A stretch of 64,000 nucleotides of DNA from Corynebacterium spheniscorum (GTDB taxonomy: Bacteria > Actinomycetota > Actinomycetes > Mycobacteriales > Mycobacteriaceae). The stretch lies in assembly GCF_900113445.1 (NCBI RefSeq), contig NZ_FOPJ01000008.1, positions 1 to 64,000 of the forward strand. The letters run 5' to 3'. The notes below the pieces were generated by a model. It did not search any database, was not told the origin of the DNA, and worked only from the letters and a program-made list of their open reading frames with translations. A program made the translations under genes and the position numbers. Below, one piece after another: positions 18,276 through 26,816 of this stretch (position 1 is its first letter; every line of letters begins with the position of its first letter).

Positions 18276-19100
18276 TTAGATGCGCTCATTTCGGCCAAAA
18301 ATGTAGAGGCCGGCACCAGCGCAACACAGGGTGATTGCCGTAGCGCTGACACATGGCCAGAGGATATGTTCGGCCGCAGCACCTTGGGCGATGCTTAAAC
18401 CACTGGTGGCTAAAGCGGTGGGTAGGTAATGCGAAGCGCTGACCCACAGGCCACCTAAAGCCATCAGCACGTAGATGAGGAAACCTACCCCAGCTGAGGC
18501 CATCATGTTCTTCCATATCGCTGCAGCTAGAGCGATGAATCCGAGGATCACCAGGAAGCTTAAGCACCACAGCGCAGTACCGGCAGCAAGCTGGCCATTA
18601 AAGGGAGTATCGGGGAATATGAGCTTGGTGACTGCCCAGGTGCTGCGGCTGCCGAGGGCGGTGGCTAGTACAAGCAGCACAGTGATACGTAGAAAGTGCG
18701 CGAGGAAATAGGCTGAGCGCCCAATATTGCGGCTGAGGATGAAGGCTGCTTGCCCACCAAGGGAATATGCGGAGCTGAGGTAGTTCGCCACAATGACTAT
18801 CGCAGTGAAGCTAAAAAGCTGGGTGAGGTTATTGAACCACTGCCCATAGGCTTCCTGCCAGGAAGGTTCCGGCATAGTGGCGGCAACTAAATCTTTGGTG
18901 GCCGCGTCAGCGAAGGTATTGATGAGATCGGGGAGGTATTTTGCGGTAAGTGGGGAAAGCACCGCTAAGAATATGGCGATGAGGACCAGTGCCCAGCTGC
19001 TTAAAAAGCGGGGGAGGAAGCGAAGCACATGGGTGAGCAGGAGCTTAAAGCCTTGGAAATGCGAGCCTGCGGTAGGCCGCTGCTGGGTTGCCAGGGTCAT
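18276..19100 (-). CDS. ABC-2 type transporter permease
   Basis: 274 residues, starting at MTLATQQ; AAAGGA is 7 nt before the ATG, and that ATG overlaps the ATPase stop codon (ATGA). About six membrane helices, with a long first extracytoplasmic loop. Forms an exporter with the upstream ATPase under likely PadR control. Its C-terminal third has a truncated duplicate at 16408-16635. Substrate unknown. Confidence 0.8.
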   Translation of the reverse strand: MTLATQQRPTAGSHFQGFKLLLTHVLRFLPRFLSSWALVLIAIFLAVLSPLTAKYLPDLINTFADAATKDLVAATMPEPSWQEAYGQWFNNLTQLFSFTAIVIVANYLSSAYSLGGQAAFILSRNIGRSAYFLAHFLRITVLLVLATALGSRSTWAVTKLIFPDTPFNGQLAAGTALWCLSFLVILGFIALAAAIWKNMMASAGVGFLIYVLMALGGLWVSASHYLPTALATSGLSIAQGAAAEHILWPCVSATAITLCCAGAGLYIFGRNERI

Positions 19101-19975
19101 GCTGAGGTCCTTTCGCCTTGCGTGAGGTGGGTATAAAGGTGCTGTAAATCCGCGGATAAGCGCTGGCACTGCACGGTGTGGATACCTGCATCTTTGAGTG
19201 CCGTCATGATGATGTGCTCAGCTTCGCCCACGATCTCGGAGGGAGCTCGAAGCTGGAGTGTGCTGGTTGGGGGAGTGAAGCGATCGAGGAGTTCCGGTAG
19301 GGAACCTTGGGCTAGTAGCCGGCCGCTGTCGAGGATTCCGACATGTGTGCAGACCTGTTGGACATCGCCAAGTAGGTGTGAGGAGAAGAAGACGGTGGCG
19401 TGATCGCGCAGGTCACGGATAAGGGCGAGGACATCGGCGCGGCCGAGCGGGTCGAGTGCGGAGGTGGGTTCGTCGAGGATGATGAGTTGAGGTGCGCCGA
19501 TAAGTGTGGAGGCGATGCCGAGGCGTTGTTTCATGCCGCGGGAGAAGCCACCGATTTTATTGTGCGTGTTTTTTAGTCCCACGAGTTCGAGGAGGCCGCT
19601 GGCGCGATCGGCGGCGAGATCTGCTGGGACGCCGGAGATTTGGCCGAGGAAGATGAGGGTTTCGCGGGCAGTCATCCAGGGATTAAGCGCTGGAACATCC
19701 GGAAGATAGGCCACCCCGGCGGTGGGTTGTGGTGGCAGGGTTCCACGTGAAACCCCCAGGATGCGCGCACTACCGGCGGTGGCGGCGCTTAAGCCTAGAA
19801 GGATGCGGATGGTGGTGGTTTTGCCGGCACCATTAGCGCCGATGAAGCCATAGATGCTGCCGGTGGGGACCGCTAAGTTGAGGTCCTGGAGGACGACGTG
19901 GTGGTGGAAAGACTTGCTGAGATTGTGGGTGCTGATCACAAGTGCGGTGTCGGTGGTGGTCTCAGGGTGGGGCAT
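19097..19975 (-). CDS. ABC transporter ATP-binding protein
   Basis: 292 residues with Walker A GANGAGKTT (about 44-52), signature FSRGMKQRL, Walker B LIILDEPTSALDP and switch histidine FFSSHLL. This is the CcmA/NatA/DrrA-type ATPase of ABC-2 exporters. Coupled to the permease by an ATGA overlap and 2 bp from the upstream PLDc_N gene, so it is part of a five-gene unit starting with PadR. Confidence 0.9.
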   Translation of the reverse strand: MPHPETTTDTALVISTHNLSKSFHHHVVLQDLNLAVPTGSIYGFIGANGAGKTTTIRILLGLSAATAGSARILGVSRGTLPPQPTAGVAYLPDVPALNPWMTARETLIFLGQISGVPADLAADRASGLLELVGLKNTHNKIGGFSRGMKQRLGIASTLIGAPQLIILDEPTSALDPLGRADVLALIRDLRDHATVFFSSHLLGDVQQVCTHVGILDSGRLLAQGSLPELLDRFTPPTSTLQLRAPSEIVGEAEHIIMTALKDAGIHTVQCQRLSADLQHLYTHLTQGERTSA

Positions 19976-19977
19976 GC

Positions 19978-20340
19978 TTAATTCCTGGGGTGCCCGTAGA
20001 GATCCTCAATCACCGAGCTGGTAGGAGTGTGAGCTGTGGTGTCGGGATGAGGGGTAGAAAGCTCGGTGGCGTGGCGGCGTTGTTCGCGCAGATTCTTTTT
20101 AGCTACCAGGACGACTGCTAGCACCACCAGGGCGCCGAGAACATTGCCGAAAACCAGCACCAAGCCCCAGATCAATTTGGAGGCGCCTTGGAGCTGGGGT
20201 TCTGGGTAGCGGATGAGCGCTAGCAGGGTGTAGATAAATAGCGCGGCGTAGAGCACCGCGATGGCGATAAGTGCCCACAAAGCACCTTGGCTTAGCTCGC
20301 TGAGCTCGAAGGGTAATTCGGTGTGGATTCCGGGCCTCAT
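19978..20340 (-). CDS. PLDc_N domain membrane protein
   Basis: 120 residues with two membrane helices (about 18-42 and 57-80). The sequence between them, RYPEPQLQGASKLIWGLVLVFGNVLGALVVL, is typical of the phospholipase D nuclease N-terminal (PLDc_N) module, here without any PLD catalytic HKD motif. Start overlaps the stop of the DUF5808-like gene. Such small proteins accompany ABC-2 exporters in several actinobacterial operons; an accessory role is inferred. Confidence 0.7.
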   Translation of the reverse strand: MRPGIHTELPFELSELSQGALWALIAIAVLYAALFIYTLLALIRYPEPQLQGASKLIWGLVLVFGNVLGALVVLAVVLVAKKNLREQRRHATELSTPHPDTTAHTPTSSVIEDLYGHPRN

Positions 20341-21044
20341 GAACCGATCACATTCTTTCTTTCACTTTCCAAAACGCGTTGGAGATTGTTGAGCGCGGAC
20401 TTCACGGTGCCCACGCAGGTGCCGATCATCACCAGGGGCAGGGCTACTTGGCCGGCAAGGAGTGGCCAGGCAGGTTTATCTGGGGAATGCGTGCTTTGAT
20501 GCATGGCTCCGAGGACACCAAGGATGAGACATTGCAGGCTCAAAGCATTGGCGCTGGCCATCACCGTGGGGCCGGAGTTTTCGCGCTGGGTTTCAAGGCG
20601 ATGCCATAAGGCAGTGGCATAGGAGAAGGCCATGGGCAGGGCCAGTGCTTTAGTGCTGGTGCTAAAGCGATCTGGGCGCCACTTTTTGCCCCAGTGGCTA
20701 GCAACCGGGCCGCGGTGGCGGTAAATGCTTAAAGCCAGCACCGTGTTGATGGCGGTGAGTACTACCGGACCGTTTTCCAAGGCAGTGTGGGTGCTTTGGG
20801 GGATGTATTCTTCTAAGTCCGGGATGGAATCATCGGGGCGAATAAAACCGCAGCGAACAGCGAGCGCCCCGAGGTTGAGGTCCCATCCGAGGCCGGCGTT
20901 GCGGGGGATGAAAAGGGCGGGGTTTTCAGGATCGAAGTTTCTTTGGCGGACCTCTTCGGAGGTGATGGCGCCAACCCCGAAGGGCACGCCTAGGAGGTAG
21001 CGTTGGCCGTTTTCATCAGTTCGAAGAAATGGGGGCAGGGGCAT
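20337..21044 (-). CDS. Membrane protein with N-terminal DUF5808-like motif
   Basis: 235 residues. A conserved-looking N-terminal motif, NPALFIPRNAGLGWDLNLGAL, resembles the short DUF5808 motif (lf.P...G.Gw.lN) found with DUF1648/SdpI-like proteins; four or so membrane helices follow. Overlaps the PadR gene by 29 bp and the next gene by 4 bp, so it is translationally coupled on both sides. Function unknown. Confidence 0.6.
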   Translation of the reverse strand: MPLPPFLRTDENGQRYLLGVPFGVGAITSEEVRQRNFDPENPALFIPRNAGLGWDLNLGALAVRCGFIRPDDSIPDLEEYIPQSTHTALENGPVVLTAINTVLALSIYRHRGPVASHWGKKWRPDRFSTSTKALALPMAFSYATALWHRLETQRENSGPTVMASANALSLQCLILGVLGAMHQSTHSPDKPAWPLLAGQVALPLVMIGTCVGTVKSALNNLQRVLESERKNVIGS

Positions 21045-21417
21045 GGCTGTCCTCGGAGAATTCGGTGGTGCTGGGCTGCGCTTCGGTAGCTGCGGTGGGA
21101 GCTTCTGCGCCTGGAGCTTCTGCGCTTGGGAAGAGGAGTTCGTTCATGACCTCCACGAGTTCCACCCATTCGGCCTTGAGATCGCGTAAACGTTGGGTGC
21201 CTGCCCAGCTCAATGTGTAGATTTTCCGGGGTGGGCCGACGGGGGATTCTTCCCACGCATGCTCGATGAGCCCCAGCTTTTTTAGGCGGGTAAGTAGTGG
21301 GTAGAGGGTGCCGGCGCTGAGTTCGAGTGGGCAGCGTTCGAGCAGCTCTGCGCCATAGGCGGGTTCGCGTTGTAATTCTGCGAGAATCAGGAGCTCAAGA
21401 TAGCCTTTACGCAGCAT
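21016..21417 (-). CDS. PadR family transcriptional regulator
   Basis: About 133 residues from MLRKGYLELLILAELQREPAYGAELLER, the standard PadR winged-helix opening; wing residues GTLYPLLTRLKKLGLIEH...PPRKIYTLSWAG follow. The frame extends 14 codons upstream to 21459, but homologues begin at MLRKGYLE. A C-terminal Ala/Glu/Pro-rich tail of about 35 residues is atypical. First gene of the exporter operon, probably a repressor of it that responds to a compound the pump removes. Confidence 0.85.
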   Translation of the reverse strand: MLRKGYLELLILAELQREPAYGAELLERCPLELSAGTLYPLLTRLKKLGLIEHAWEESPVGPPRKIYTLSWAGTQRLRDLKAEWVELVEVMNELLFPSAEAPGAEAPTAATEAQPSTTEFSEDSHAPAPISSN

Positions 21418-21629
21418 CGGTTCATGGCTATGAGCTGAGGTATTCCTCGAGTAATGCATGAGCGTCTCCTGGGGTGGTGGTTAGCAACAACCGGGTACTA
21501 TGCATTGCATGATAGCAGTCTGGAATGAGGGTTGCTAGCGCGGTTTCGGTGGGGCGTGGAGGGGGCTTATGCGTGGAAAAGTTTGTAACGGTTGCCACTA
21601 AGGGTTTGCGAATGGCGTTCACAGATGTC

Positions 21630-21648
21630 TAAGGTGAGCCTATGGTTA
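21630..21648. promoter_or_regulatory. DtxR-like iron box on leaderless ecfT promoter
   Basis: TAAGGTGAGCCTATGGTTA matches the DtxR consensus TTAGGTTAGCCTAACCTAA at 13 of 19 positions, with the core AGGTGAGCCTA conserved. It covers a -10 box TAAGGT (21630-21635) exactly 6 nt before the ATG, so the ATG is the expected transcription start (leaderless). DtxR-Fe2+ binding would block RNA polymerase and ribosome alike. Confidence 0.5.
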
Positions 21649-22409
21649 ATTCTGGTGTGCTGGTTGAGCATGCCCAGGTCCAACTTGAGGACGCTCCTGG
21701 GAGAAAGATGCGATGGCCGATTTTTCGGTTAGATCCACGAACCACCATCTTGATGGTCCTTGCCATTAACTTGGTGGCTTTTACCACGGCTTCCACGGAA
21801 TTAGTGCTGGCTTGTGCGGCGCTTACCGCGGTCTTTGTATATGCGGTGGCGAAGCCGAAGCATTGCTTGTGGTGGACCCTGGCCTTAGTGGTCTTCCTCT
21901 TCTGTTGGCTAGCGGTACCCACGCTTGCACCAGCACGCTGGTCCTTCCTTCTTAGCTACGGGGCTTATTGGTTCGTGCGTTTTTCCTTAGCTGCTGGGTG
22001 GGGAATCTTTGCGGCTAGTTCCTTGCGGGTCCCCGATGTCGCCGCAGTACTTACCCGCATGCGCGCCCCACAGTGGATCCATGTGCCGACCCTGGTGATG
22101 TTGCGATTCTTTCCCGTGGCCATCGCGGAGCTTCGCGCCATCTCGGAGGCCATGGTGCTACGTGGGCTGAAACCCGGTGCCGGTGGACTGGTATTACACC
22201 CGCTAAAAACCGGGGAATTAATGATGATTCCCTTCTTGGCCTCTAGTGCCCGTATTGCAGATGAGCTGTCCGCAGCAGCCTTGATTAAGGGCGTGGGTAT
22301 TGAGAAGAACCGCACTAGCATTGTGAACCTGAAATTTAGGATCGGCGATGCCATTGCGATTGGCTGCTTAGTTGCCATGCTGGTGTGGAAGCTGGTGGAA
22401 CTACTATGA
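21642..22409 (+). CDS. ECF transporter transmembrane component EcfT
   Basis: 255 residues, about six membrane helices, CbiQ/EcfT family. The two Ala-Arg-Gly coupling-helix signatures are present in variant form: AISEAMVLRGLKPG (around 170-183) and SARIADELSAAALIKGVG (around 205-222). Couples the ATPases to interchangeable substrate-binding S components. Stop overlaps the ATPase start (ATGA). Leaderless, with a DtxR-like box in its promoter. Confidence 0.88.
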   Translation: MVNSGVLVEHAQVQLEDAPGRKMRWPIFRLDPRTTILMVLAINLVAFTTASTELVLACAALTAVFVYAVAKPKHCLWWTLALVVFLFCWLAVPTLAPARWSFLLSYGAYWFVRFSLAAGWGIFAASSLRVPDVAAVLTRMRAPQWIHVPTLVMLRFFPVAIAELRAISEAMVLRGLKPGAGGLVLHPLKTGELMMIPFLASSARIADELSAAALIKGVGIEKNRTSIVNLKFRIGDAIAIGCLVAMLVWKLVELL

Positions 22410-23947
22410 GTGACTCCACTATGGGAGGCGCGCAGCCGCAGGATGAGCGCATCCGGGTGAGCTTAAAAAACGTTGATTATTACTACCGCGGTGACTTCGA
22501 CGAGGAAGTCGATGCTGCGGCGGAAGCTATAGAAAGAAGCCACTTAGGCTGCATTAATGACATCAACTTTGAGGTCCGCAGCGGTGAAATCGTGGTGTTA
22601 TGCGGCGCTAGCGGTAGCGGTAAATCCACCGTGATCCGCACCATTAATGGCTTGGCCACGAAATTCCACCAAGGTGTATTGAAGGGCACCGTCACGGTCA
22701 ATGGCCAAGATATGGCCACTGTGGAACTCAATGATGTGTGCCGACTATCAGCCACCGTCTTTCAAAACCCCCGCACCCAATTCTTCACCACCGATGTGCG
22801 CAGCGAAATGGCGTTGCCTTTGGAAAATATTGGGATGGATCCGCAGATCATCTGCCAGAAAATCGCGGATGTAACTGCTAAAACCAAGCTGCAGTGGGCC
22901 TTAGACCGCCAACTATCTGGGCTATCCGGTGGCCAATTACAAAGAGTGGCCTGCGCCTGTGCGCTGTGTATGGATGTGCCGGTGATTCTTTTTGATGAAC
23001 CCACCAGCAACCTGGATGTGGAATCCATTGAAGAATTCGCGGTCTTACTCAGAGAACTGAAAGAGGCTGGCGCGGCCATTATTGTGGCAGAACACCGCCT
23101 GCACTTCTTAGCTGGTCTGGCAGATACCGTGTACCGCTTAGAAGCAGGAAGGATCGTCGAAACCTTCAGCGGCGAAGAATTCTTTGCACTCAGCAGCCAA
23201 GAATGTCGCGAACGTGGATTAAGGGCACGCACCCTGCCGAACCCACAATTACCGACACCGCCGATGAGCGGCGAAGGTTTGGTGGCTGAGAATGTCCGAT
23301 TTTCCTATGGGGACACCACGATCCTTGATATTGACAAGGTGAGCTTCCCAGCTGGGGCCATCACCATCTTGTCTGGCCCTAATGGGGCGGGGAAGACCAC
23401 CTTTGCGCGAGTGATCTGCGGATTAGCGAAACCAGAGTCTGGGGCAATTTTCCGGCTGAATGGGAAAGCCATGAGCAGCAGCAAGAGGAATCACAGCTGC
23501 GCCATTGTGATGCAGGATGCCAGGCGACAACTCTTCTCGGAAAGTGTTTATGAAGAAGTGCGCTTGGGGCAGGAAAAAATTTGTGATGAGGAAACCGCCA
23601 AGCAGTTGCTGAAGCGACTGGACCTGGAGGTGTGCGCGGAGGCGCATCCGCTTGCGACCTCTGGCGGGCAGCAACAACGACTGGTTATTGCTGCGGCTTT
23701 GGGAAGTAAACGCAAAGTGGTGATTTTCGATGAACCCACCTCAGGGGTGGACTATCGACAACTCAACCGCATCGGCAGCTTGCTGCGGGAACTCGCGGAT
23801 TCCAGGGCGGTGGTCATCGTGATTACCCATGACCGTGAATTCATGGCCGAATGCGGGGACTACGAGTTCGCTATTCCCAAACTCCTCGGCGTAGGCGGAC
23901 ATCAGGACAGCCAGAACCTGATGCCCTCAAAGCCGAGCAGAACCTAA
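22406..23947 (+). CDS. ECF transporter fused double ATPase (EcfA-EcfA')
   Basis: 513 residues, two tandem ATPase domains. Domain 1: Walker A GASGSGKST (about 67-75), LSGGQLQRVA, Walker B VILFDEPTSNLD. Domain 2: GPNGAGKTT, SGGQQQRLVIA, VVIFDEPTSGVD. Domain 1 carries an extra charged insertion DFDEEVDAAAEAIER before the first strand pair, unusual for EcfA. ATG chosen at 22406 for overlap with ecfT. Energises uptake by the two MptD-like S components downstream. Confidence 0.9.
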   Translation: MSDSTMGGAQPQDERIRVSLKNVDYYYRGDFDEEVDAAAEAIERSHLGCINDINFEVRSGEIVVLCGASGSGKSTVIRTINGLATKFHQGVLKGTVTVNGQDMATVELNDVCRLSATVFQNPRTQFFTTDVRSEMALPLENIGMDPQIICQKIADVTAKTKLQWALDRQLSGLSGGQLQRVACACALCMDVPVILFDEPTSNLDVESIEEFAVLLRELKEAGAAIIVAEHRLHFLAGLADTVYRLEAGRIVETFSGEEFFALSSQECRERGLRARTLPNPQLPTPPMSGEGLVAENVRFSYGDTTILDIDKVSFPAGAITILSGPNGAGKTTFARVICGLAKPESGAIFRLNGKAMSSSKRNHSCAIVMQDARRQLFSESVYEEVRLGQEKICDEETAKQLLKRLDLEVCAEAHPLATSGGQQQRLVIAAALGSKRKVVIFDEPTSGVDYRQLNRIGSLLRELADSRAVVIVITHDREFMAECGDYEFAIPKLLGVGGHQDSQNLMPSKPSRT

Positions 23948-24057
23948 AAAGACATGGCTCACCCCAAACTCCATATCTTTTCTAGACCCCCGCTTGATGC
24001 TGATGTTCCTTAACTCAGTATTGAGCCACTAAGCAGCAGAAAGGCTGTGACTAAGCC

Positions 24058-24654
24058 ATGAAATCCAAACTCAGCACGCGCGACCTCATTAATATCGGCG
24101 TGTTTACCGTCATCTACGTCATCATCTTCTTCGGACTGGGAATGCTCGGCATCTTCAGCCCCCAAATGATGCTGGTGGGCTTCGCCGCAGCCATCCTCCT
24201 TAACGGCTATGTGTTCATCTTGTTGCTAGCGCGCTCTCCGAAGATGTTCACGCTCACCATCTTGGGGCTTTTATCCGGCATCGTCATGGTGCTCACCGGT
24301 CACCCATGGTTTTTGGTGATCACCACCCCGGTATTGGGCCTCATTGCTGACTTCATTGCCACCAGCGGTGGGACAGCCAAGCGCTTGGAACCCAAGCGAG
24401 CAATGCTGGCCTATGCAGTCTTCACCCTGTGGTATATCTTCCCGCTGCTACCGATGTTCTTTGCGGCAGATGACTACTTCGGCAAAATCGAAGCAGAAAT
24501 GAGCGTGGAATACGCAGATAGCATGCGCGAACTCTTCACGGTGCCGGTATTCGCAGGTTGGTGTGTTGCGATCTTCATTCTTGGCCTTGCCGGTGGCTGG
24601 CTGGGTGTGAAGGCCTGGAGTAAGCACTTTAAGCGCGCCGGTTTGAGTAGCTAG
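24058..24654 (+). CDS. MptD/Trep_Strep family ECF S component, copy 1
   Basis: 198 residues, about five to six helices, beginning KLSTRDLINIGVFTVIYVIIFF. The TRDLI-x-x-G-x-F-T start and the closing GGWLGVKAWSKHFKRAGL are typical of the TIGR02185 (MptD) family of S components. An AAAGG ribosome site precedes the ATG, so unlike its paralogue it has a leader. 110 bp after the ATPase gene, so it may be co-transcribed. The ligand is not readable from sequence. Confidence 0.85.
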   Translation: MKSKLSTRDLINIGVFTVIYVIIFFGLGMLGIFSPQMMLVGFAAAILLNGYVFILLLARSPKMFTLTILGLLSGIVMVLTGHPWFLVITTPVLGLIADFIATSGGTAKRLEPKRAMLAYAVFTLWYIFPLLPMFFAADDYFGKIEAEMSVEYADSMRELFTVPVFAGWCVAIFILGLAGGWLGVKAWSKHFKRAGLSS

Positions 24655-24669
24655 AAGGCTCCGTTGAGG

Positions 24670-24705
24670 TTGTGGGGTGTGCGCACTGTGATGTGCACCC
24701 CACAA
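24670..24705 (+). terminator. Hairpin between the two S-component genes
   Basis: TTGTGGGGTG (24670-24679) pairs perfectly with CACCCCACAA (24696-24705). A T run is missing, so termination may be partial; it separates the upstream transcription unit from the independent promoter of the second S component. Confidence 0.45.
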
Positions 24706-24718
24706 CGTTAAACAAAGC

Positions 24719-24737
24719 GTAGGCTCGCCTAAACTAA
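24719..24737. promoter_or_regulatory. DtxR-like iron box on leaderless promoter of S component 2
   Basis: GTAGGCTCGCCTAAACTAA matches TTAGGTTAGCCTAACCTAA at 15 of 19 positions, the best such site in the window. The -10 box TAAACT (24730-24735) lies inside it and is 6 nt from the ATG at 24742, predicting a leaderless, iron-repressed transcript. Confidence 0.6.
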
Positions 24738-24741
24738 AGTC

Positions 24742-25335
24742 ATGTTTAGGAAGCTTACGACCCGCGACCTCATTAATGCGGGTATCTTCACCCTGATTTA
24801 CCTCGCCGTTTTCGCCGTCATTGACCTAATCGGCGTGGGCGGGGTGTATTTGATGTTCATTGGCTGGTTCCTGCCTATTTTGCTCAATGGCATTGTCGTC
24901 ATTCTTTATATCTCCCGGGTCCCGAAGATCGGGGCGATGACAATTTTAAGCTTCTTTATGGGCCTGGGCTTTGGATTGGCCTATGGGCTCTACACCTTCA
25001 TCGGCTCGGTGATCTTAGGGTTCATCGCTGATGTGGTGGCTACCAACGCTGGTAAAGAAACAAAACTACAACCAGCTCGCGCCATCTTGGGCTACGCCAT
25101 CTTGTCGATGATCACTGCACTGCCGATTGCCTCAGTACTGTGGCACTCCGATATTTATTTCAACGCTGTGAGCAGCTCGGTGGACCAGCAATTCTCTGAT
25201 CAACTAAGAGAACTTTTAAGCCCCATGGTGGTGCTTGCTGCCATCGGGGCGCTCTTTGTGGTGGCACTGATCGGCGGTTGGATTGGAGTGAAGGCGTGGC
25301 GGAAACACTTCCGCAGAGCCGGACTGGCCGGATAG
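24742..25335 (+). CDS. MptD/Trep_Strep family ECF S component, copy 2
   Basis: 197 residues, paralogous to the preceding S component: KLTTRDLINAGIFTLIYLAVF at the start and GGWIGVKAWRKHFRRAGLAG at the end. Independent leaderless promoter inside a DtxR-like box. Iron control points to a cargo such as heme or a metal chelate; this is inference, as TIGR02185 members have mixed or unknown ligands. Confidence 0.85.
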   Translation: MFRKLTTRDLINAGIFTLIYLAVFAVIDLIGVGGVYLMFIGWFLPILLNGIVVILYISRVPKIGAMTILSFFMGLGFGLAYGLYTFIGSVILGFIADVVATNAGKETKLQPARAILGYAILSMITALPIASVLWHSDIYFNAVSSSVDQQFSDQLRELLSPMVVLAAIGALFVVALIGGWIGVKAWRKHFRRAGLAG

Positions 25336-25442
25336 CAGAACGAGACTGTGTGCCTGGCGAGCTCAAGTAGTTACTCGGCTGCTGGTTATAGTGGGAGATG
25401 ACGTGAGTGTCGTAGCCGCAGACTAAAAGAAAAGGGGTCCAA

Positions 25443-26123
25443 GTGGAGCGTCCGAGAGTGGGCAATAAAACGGGCCCCAAACCGCAACTATCGGCCAATG
25501 ATATTGCCGAGTGCGCCCTGAAAATAGGGGTGGACAATTTCACCATCGGACAGGTGGCAAAGGAACTCGGGGTGGTTCCTTCCGCGGTTTATCGCCACGT
25601 AGAAAGCCGCGAAGATATTGTTATCCGCGCTTTTATTAGGGCCGGCCGACAATTACAACAAGTGCCCACAGATTTAAGCTGGCAAGGCATTCTGCGCTGG
25701 ATGGCCGATGATATGTGGCGACTCTTTGACCGCTACCCAGGGTTAGCGCCAGCGATCTTCACCACCCCAGGTGCACATATTGGTGTGCAGAAATATTTCG
25801 ATGATGTAGTCACAGCACTCATGGATGCGGACTTCCCAGGGGATCGCGGCCGAGCGCTCTTTGCCATGGATATGGTGGGCGATTCGGTGACCGTATCGAG
25901 GGTGTTCCATGAGCACCTCACCTCCGTGGGAGAAGACGGCATGACTGGTTTGGAGCGCGCAAAGAAAATTTTCCAAACCCGCACCTATGTGCCCGCGAAT
26001 ATCAAGCTGGCCTTCGCGCCGGAAGAATCCTGGATGGCTCGGGATGGGTTGAATGTGCAGTTGGAGTTCATTATTGAAGCCCTGGAAGTGATTCCACCAC
26101 GCCCGGAATACTCGCGTTACTAA
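25443..26123 (+). CDS. TetR-type transcriptional regulator
   Basis: 226 residues, GTG start with AAGGGG upstream. The HTH reads FTIGQVAKELGVVPSAVYRHVESREDIVIRAFI (about 36-70), the TetR recognition-helix arrangement with the YRHV/F hallmark; the C-terminal part is a TetR-like ligand domain. It follows the ECF genes in the same direction but with a 107-bp gap, so it may be independent. Target not evident. Confidence 0.8.
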   Translation: MERPRVGNKTGPKPQLSANDIAECALKIGVDNFTIGQVAKELGVVPSAVYRHVESREDIVIRAFIRAGRQLQQVPTDLSWQGILRWMADDMWRLFDRYPGLAPAIFTTPGAHIGVQKYFDDVVTALMDADFPGDRGRALFAMDMVGDSVTVSRVFHEHLTSVGEDGMTGLERAKKIFQTRTYVPANIKLAFAPEESWMARDGLNVQLEFIIEALEVIPPRPEYSRY

Positions 26124-26234
26124 TAAATCCTGGAAGGCGCGGCAAACGGGGGAAGAATGCCGGGCCTGCAGCAATTTTTGTGTGCGGGGGAGCGCCCGAT
26201 CTCGAGGGAAGCTCTGAGAAGGAAAGAATGAGGC

Positions 26235-26571
26235 TTAGGCGATCTCGTTGATGCGCAGCTGCAGGCCTTCGGGGTCGGTGAGGATGAGGTGGCGGCCGTA
26301 GTCCTCGCTGTGGATGGTGCCGGGCTGGAAACCCGCGGCCTGCACCTTTTCTTGGAAGGATTCCAGGGAATCAGTGGTTTCGAAGGAAAGCTCGAAAGCG
26401 GGGGAGTTCTCGCCCTCCTGCTGGGGGTGGAGAGCGAAGGAACCGCCGGCGGCTTCGAGTTCGCGCCAGACGGGGGGAGGACGTCTGCTCATTGAGGGTG
26501 AGGCCGAGGGCAGCGTAGAACTTTTCGGCCTGCGGGAGGTCGCCGCAGTAGCGAATAGAGAGGAGTTTCAT
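26235..26571 (-). pseudogene. VOC/glyoxalase-fold protein, frameshifted in a C6 run
   Basis: Two frames give a standard ~110-residue VOC protein when joined: MKLLSIRYCGDLPQAEKFYAALG... up to NEQTSSP, then VWRELEAAGG...HLILTDPEGLQLRINEIA. The break is at a run of six C on the minus strand (around 26476-26481); five C would keep the frame intact. Either a recent inactivation, a slippage-controlled (phase-variable) gene, or a homopolymer sequencing error. No enzymatic substrate can be assigned to the VOC fold. Confidence 0.8.
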
Positions 26572-26645
26572 GAAGGGACCTTTCTTTGTAGGTGGTGGGG
26601 GATGATTGTACTCCGAAGGTAATAGATTTCTTGTGAATTGAGTAA

Positions 26646-26768
26646 CTATTTTCTTTGGGTGATGAGGTAGAGGGCGGCGAGGAGGGGGAGAGTGGCGCAG
26701 CCGGCGATGACGGTGGTGGCCGCGGGGTGGTGGCGGAAGTTCTTATAGTGGAAAAGAAGTTCGCGCAT
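26646..26768 (-). CDS. Possible 40-residue single-helix protein
   Basis: MRELLFHYKNFRHHP, then one hydrophobic helix (about 19-37) and a TQRK tail. Positive-inside N-terminus is consistent with a small membrane protein, but the ribosome site (GGAAA) is weak and no homologue is recognised. Confidence 0.3.
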   Translation of the reverse strand: MRELLFHYKNFRHHPAATTVIAGCATLPLLAALYLITQRK

Positions 26769-26795
26769 GAGTTTCCGGGGTCCTTCGCTGCCGCC

Positions 26796-26816
26796 TCACC
26801 CTCTTTTTGAGGGTGA
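26796..26816. terminator. Perfect short hairpin
   Basis: TCACCCTC-TTTTT-GAGGGTGA: 8-bp perfect stem with a 5-nt loop. On the plus strand A-rich sequence follows; it could end a transcript from either side. The surrounding 26584-27147 gap holds no clear gene other than the tiny frame noted. Confidence 0.4.
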
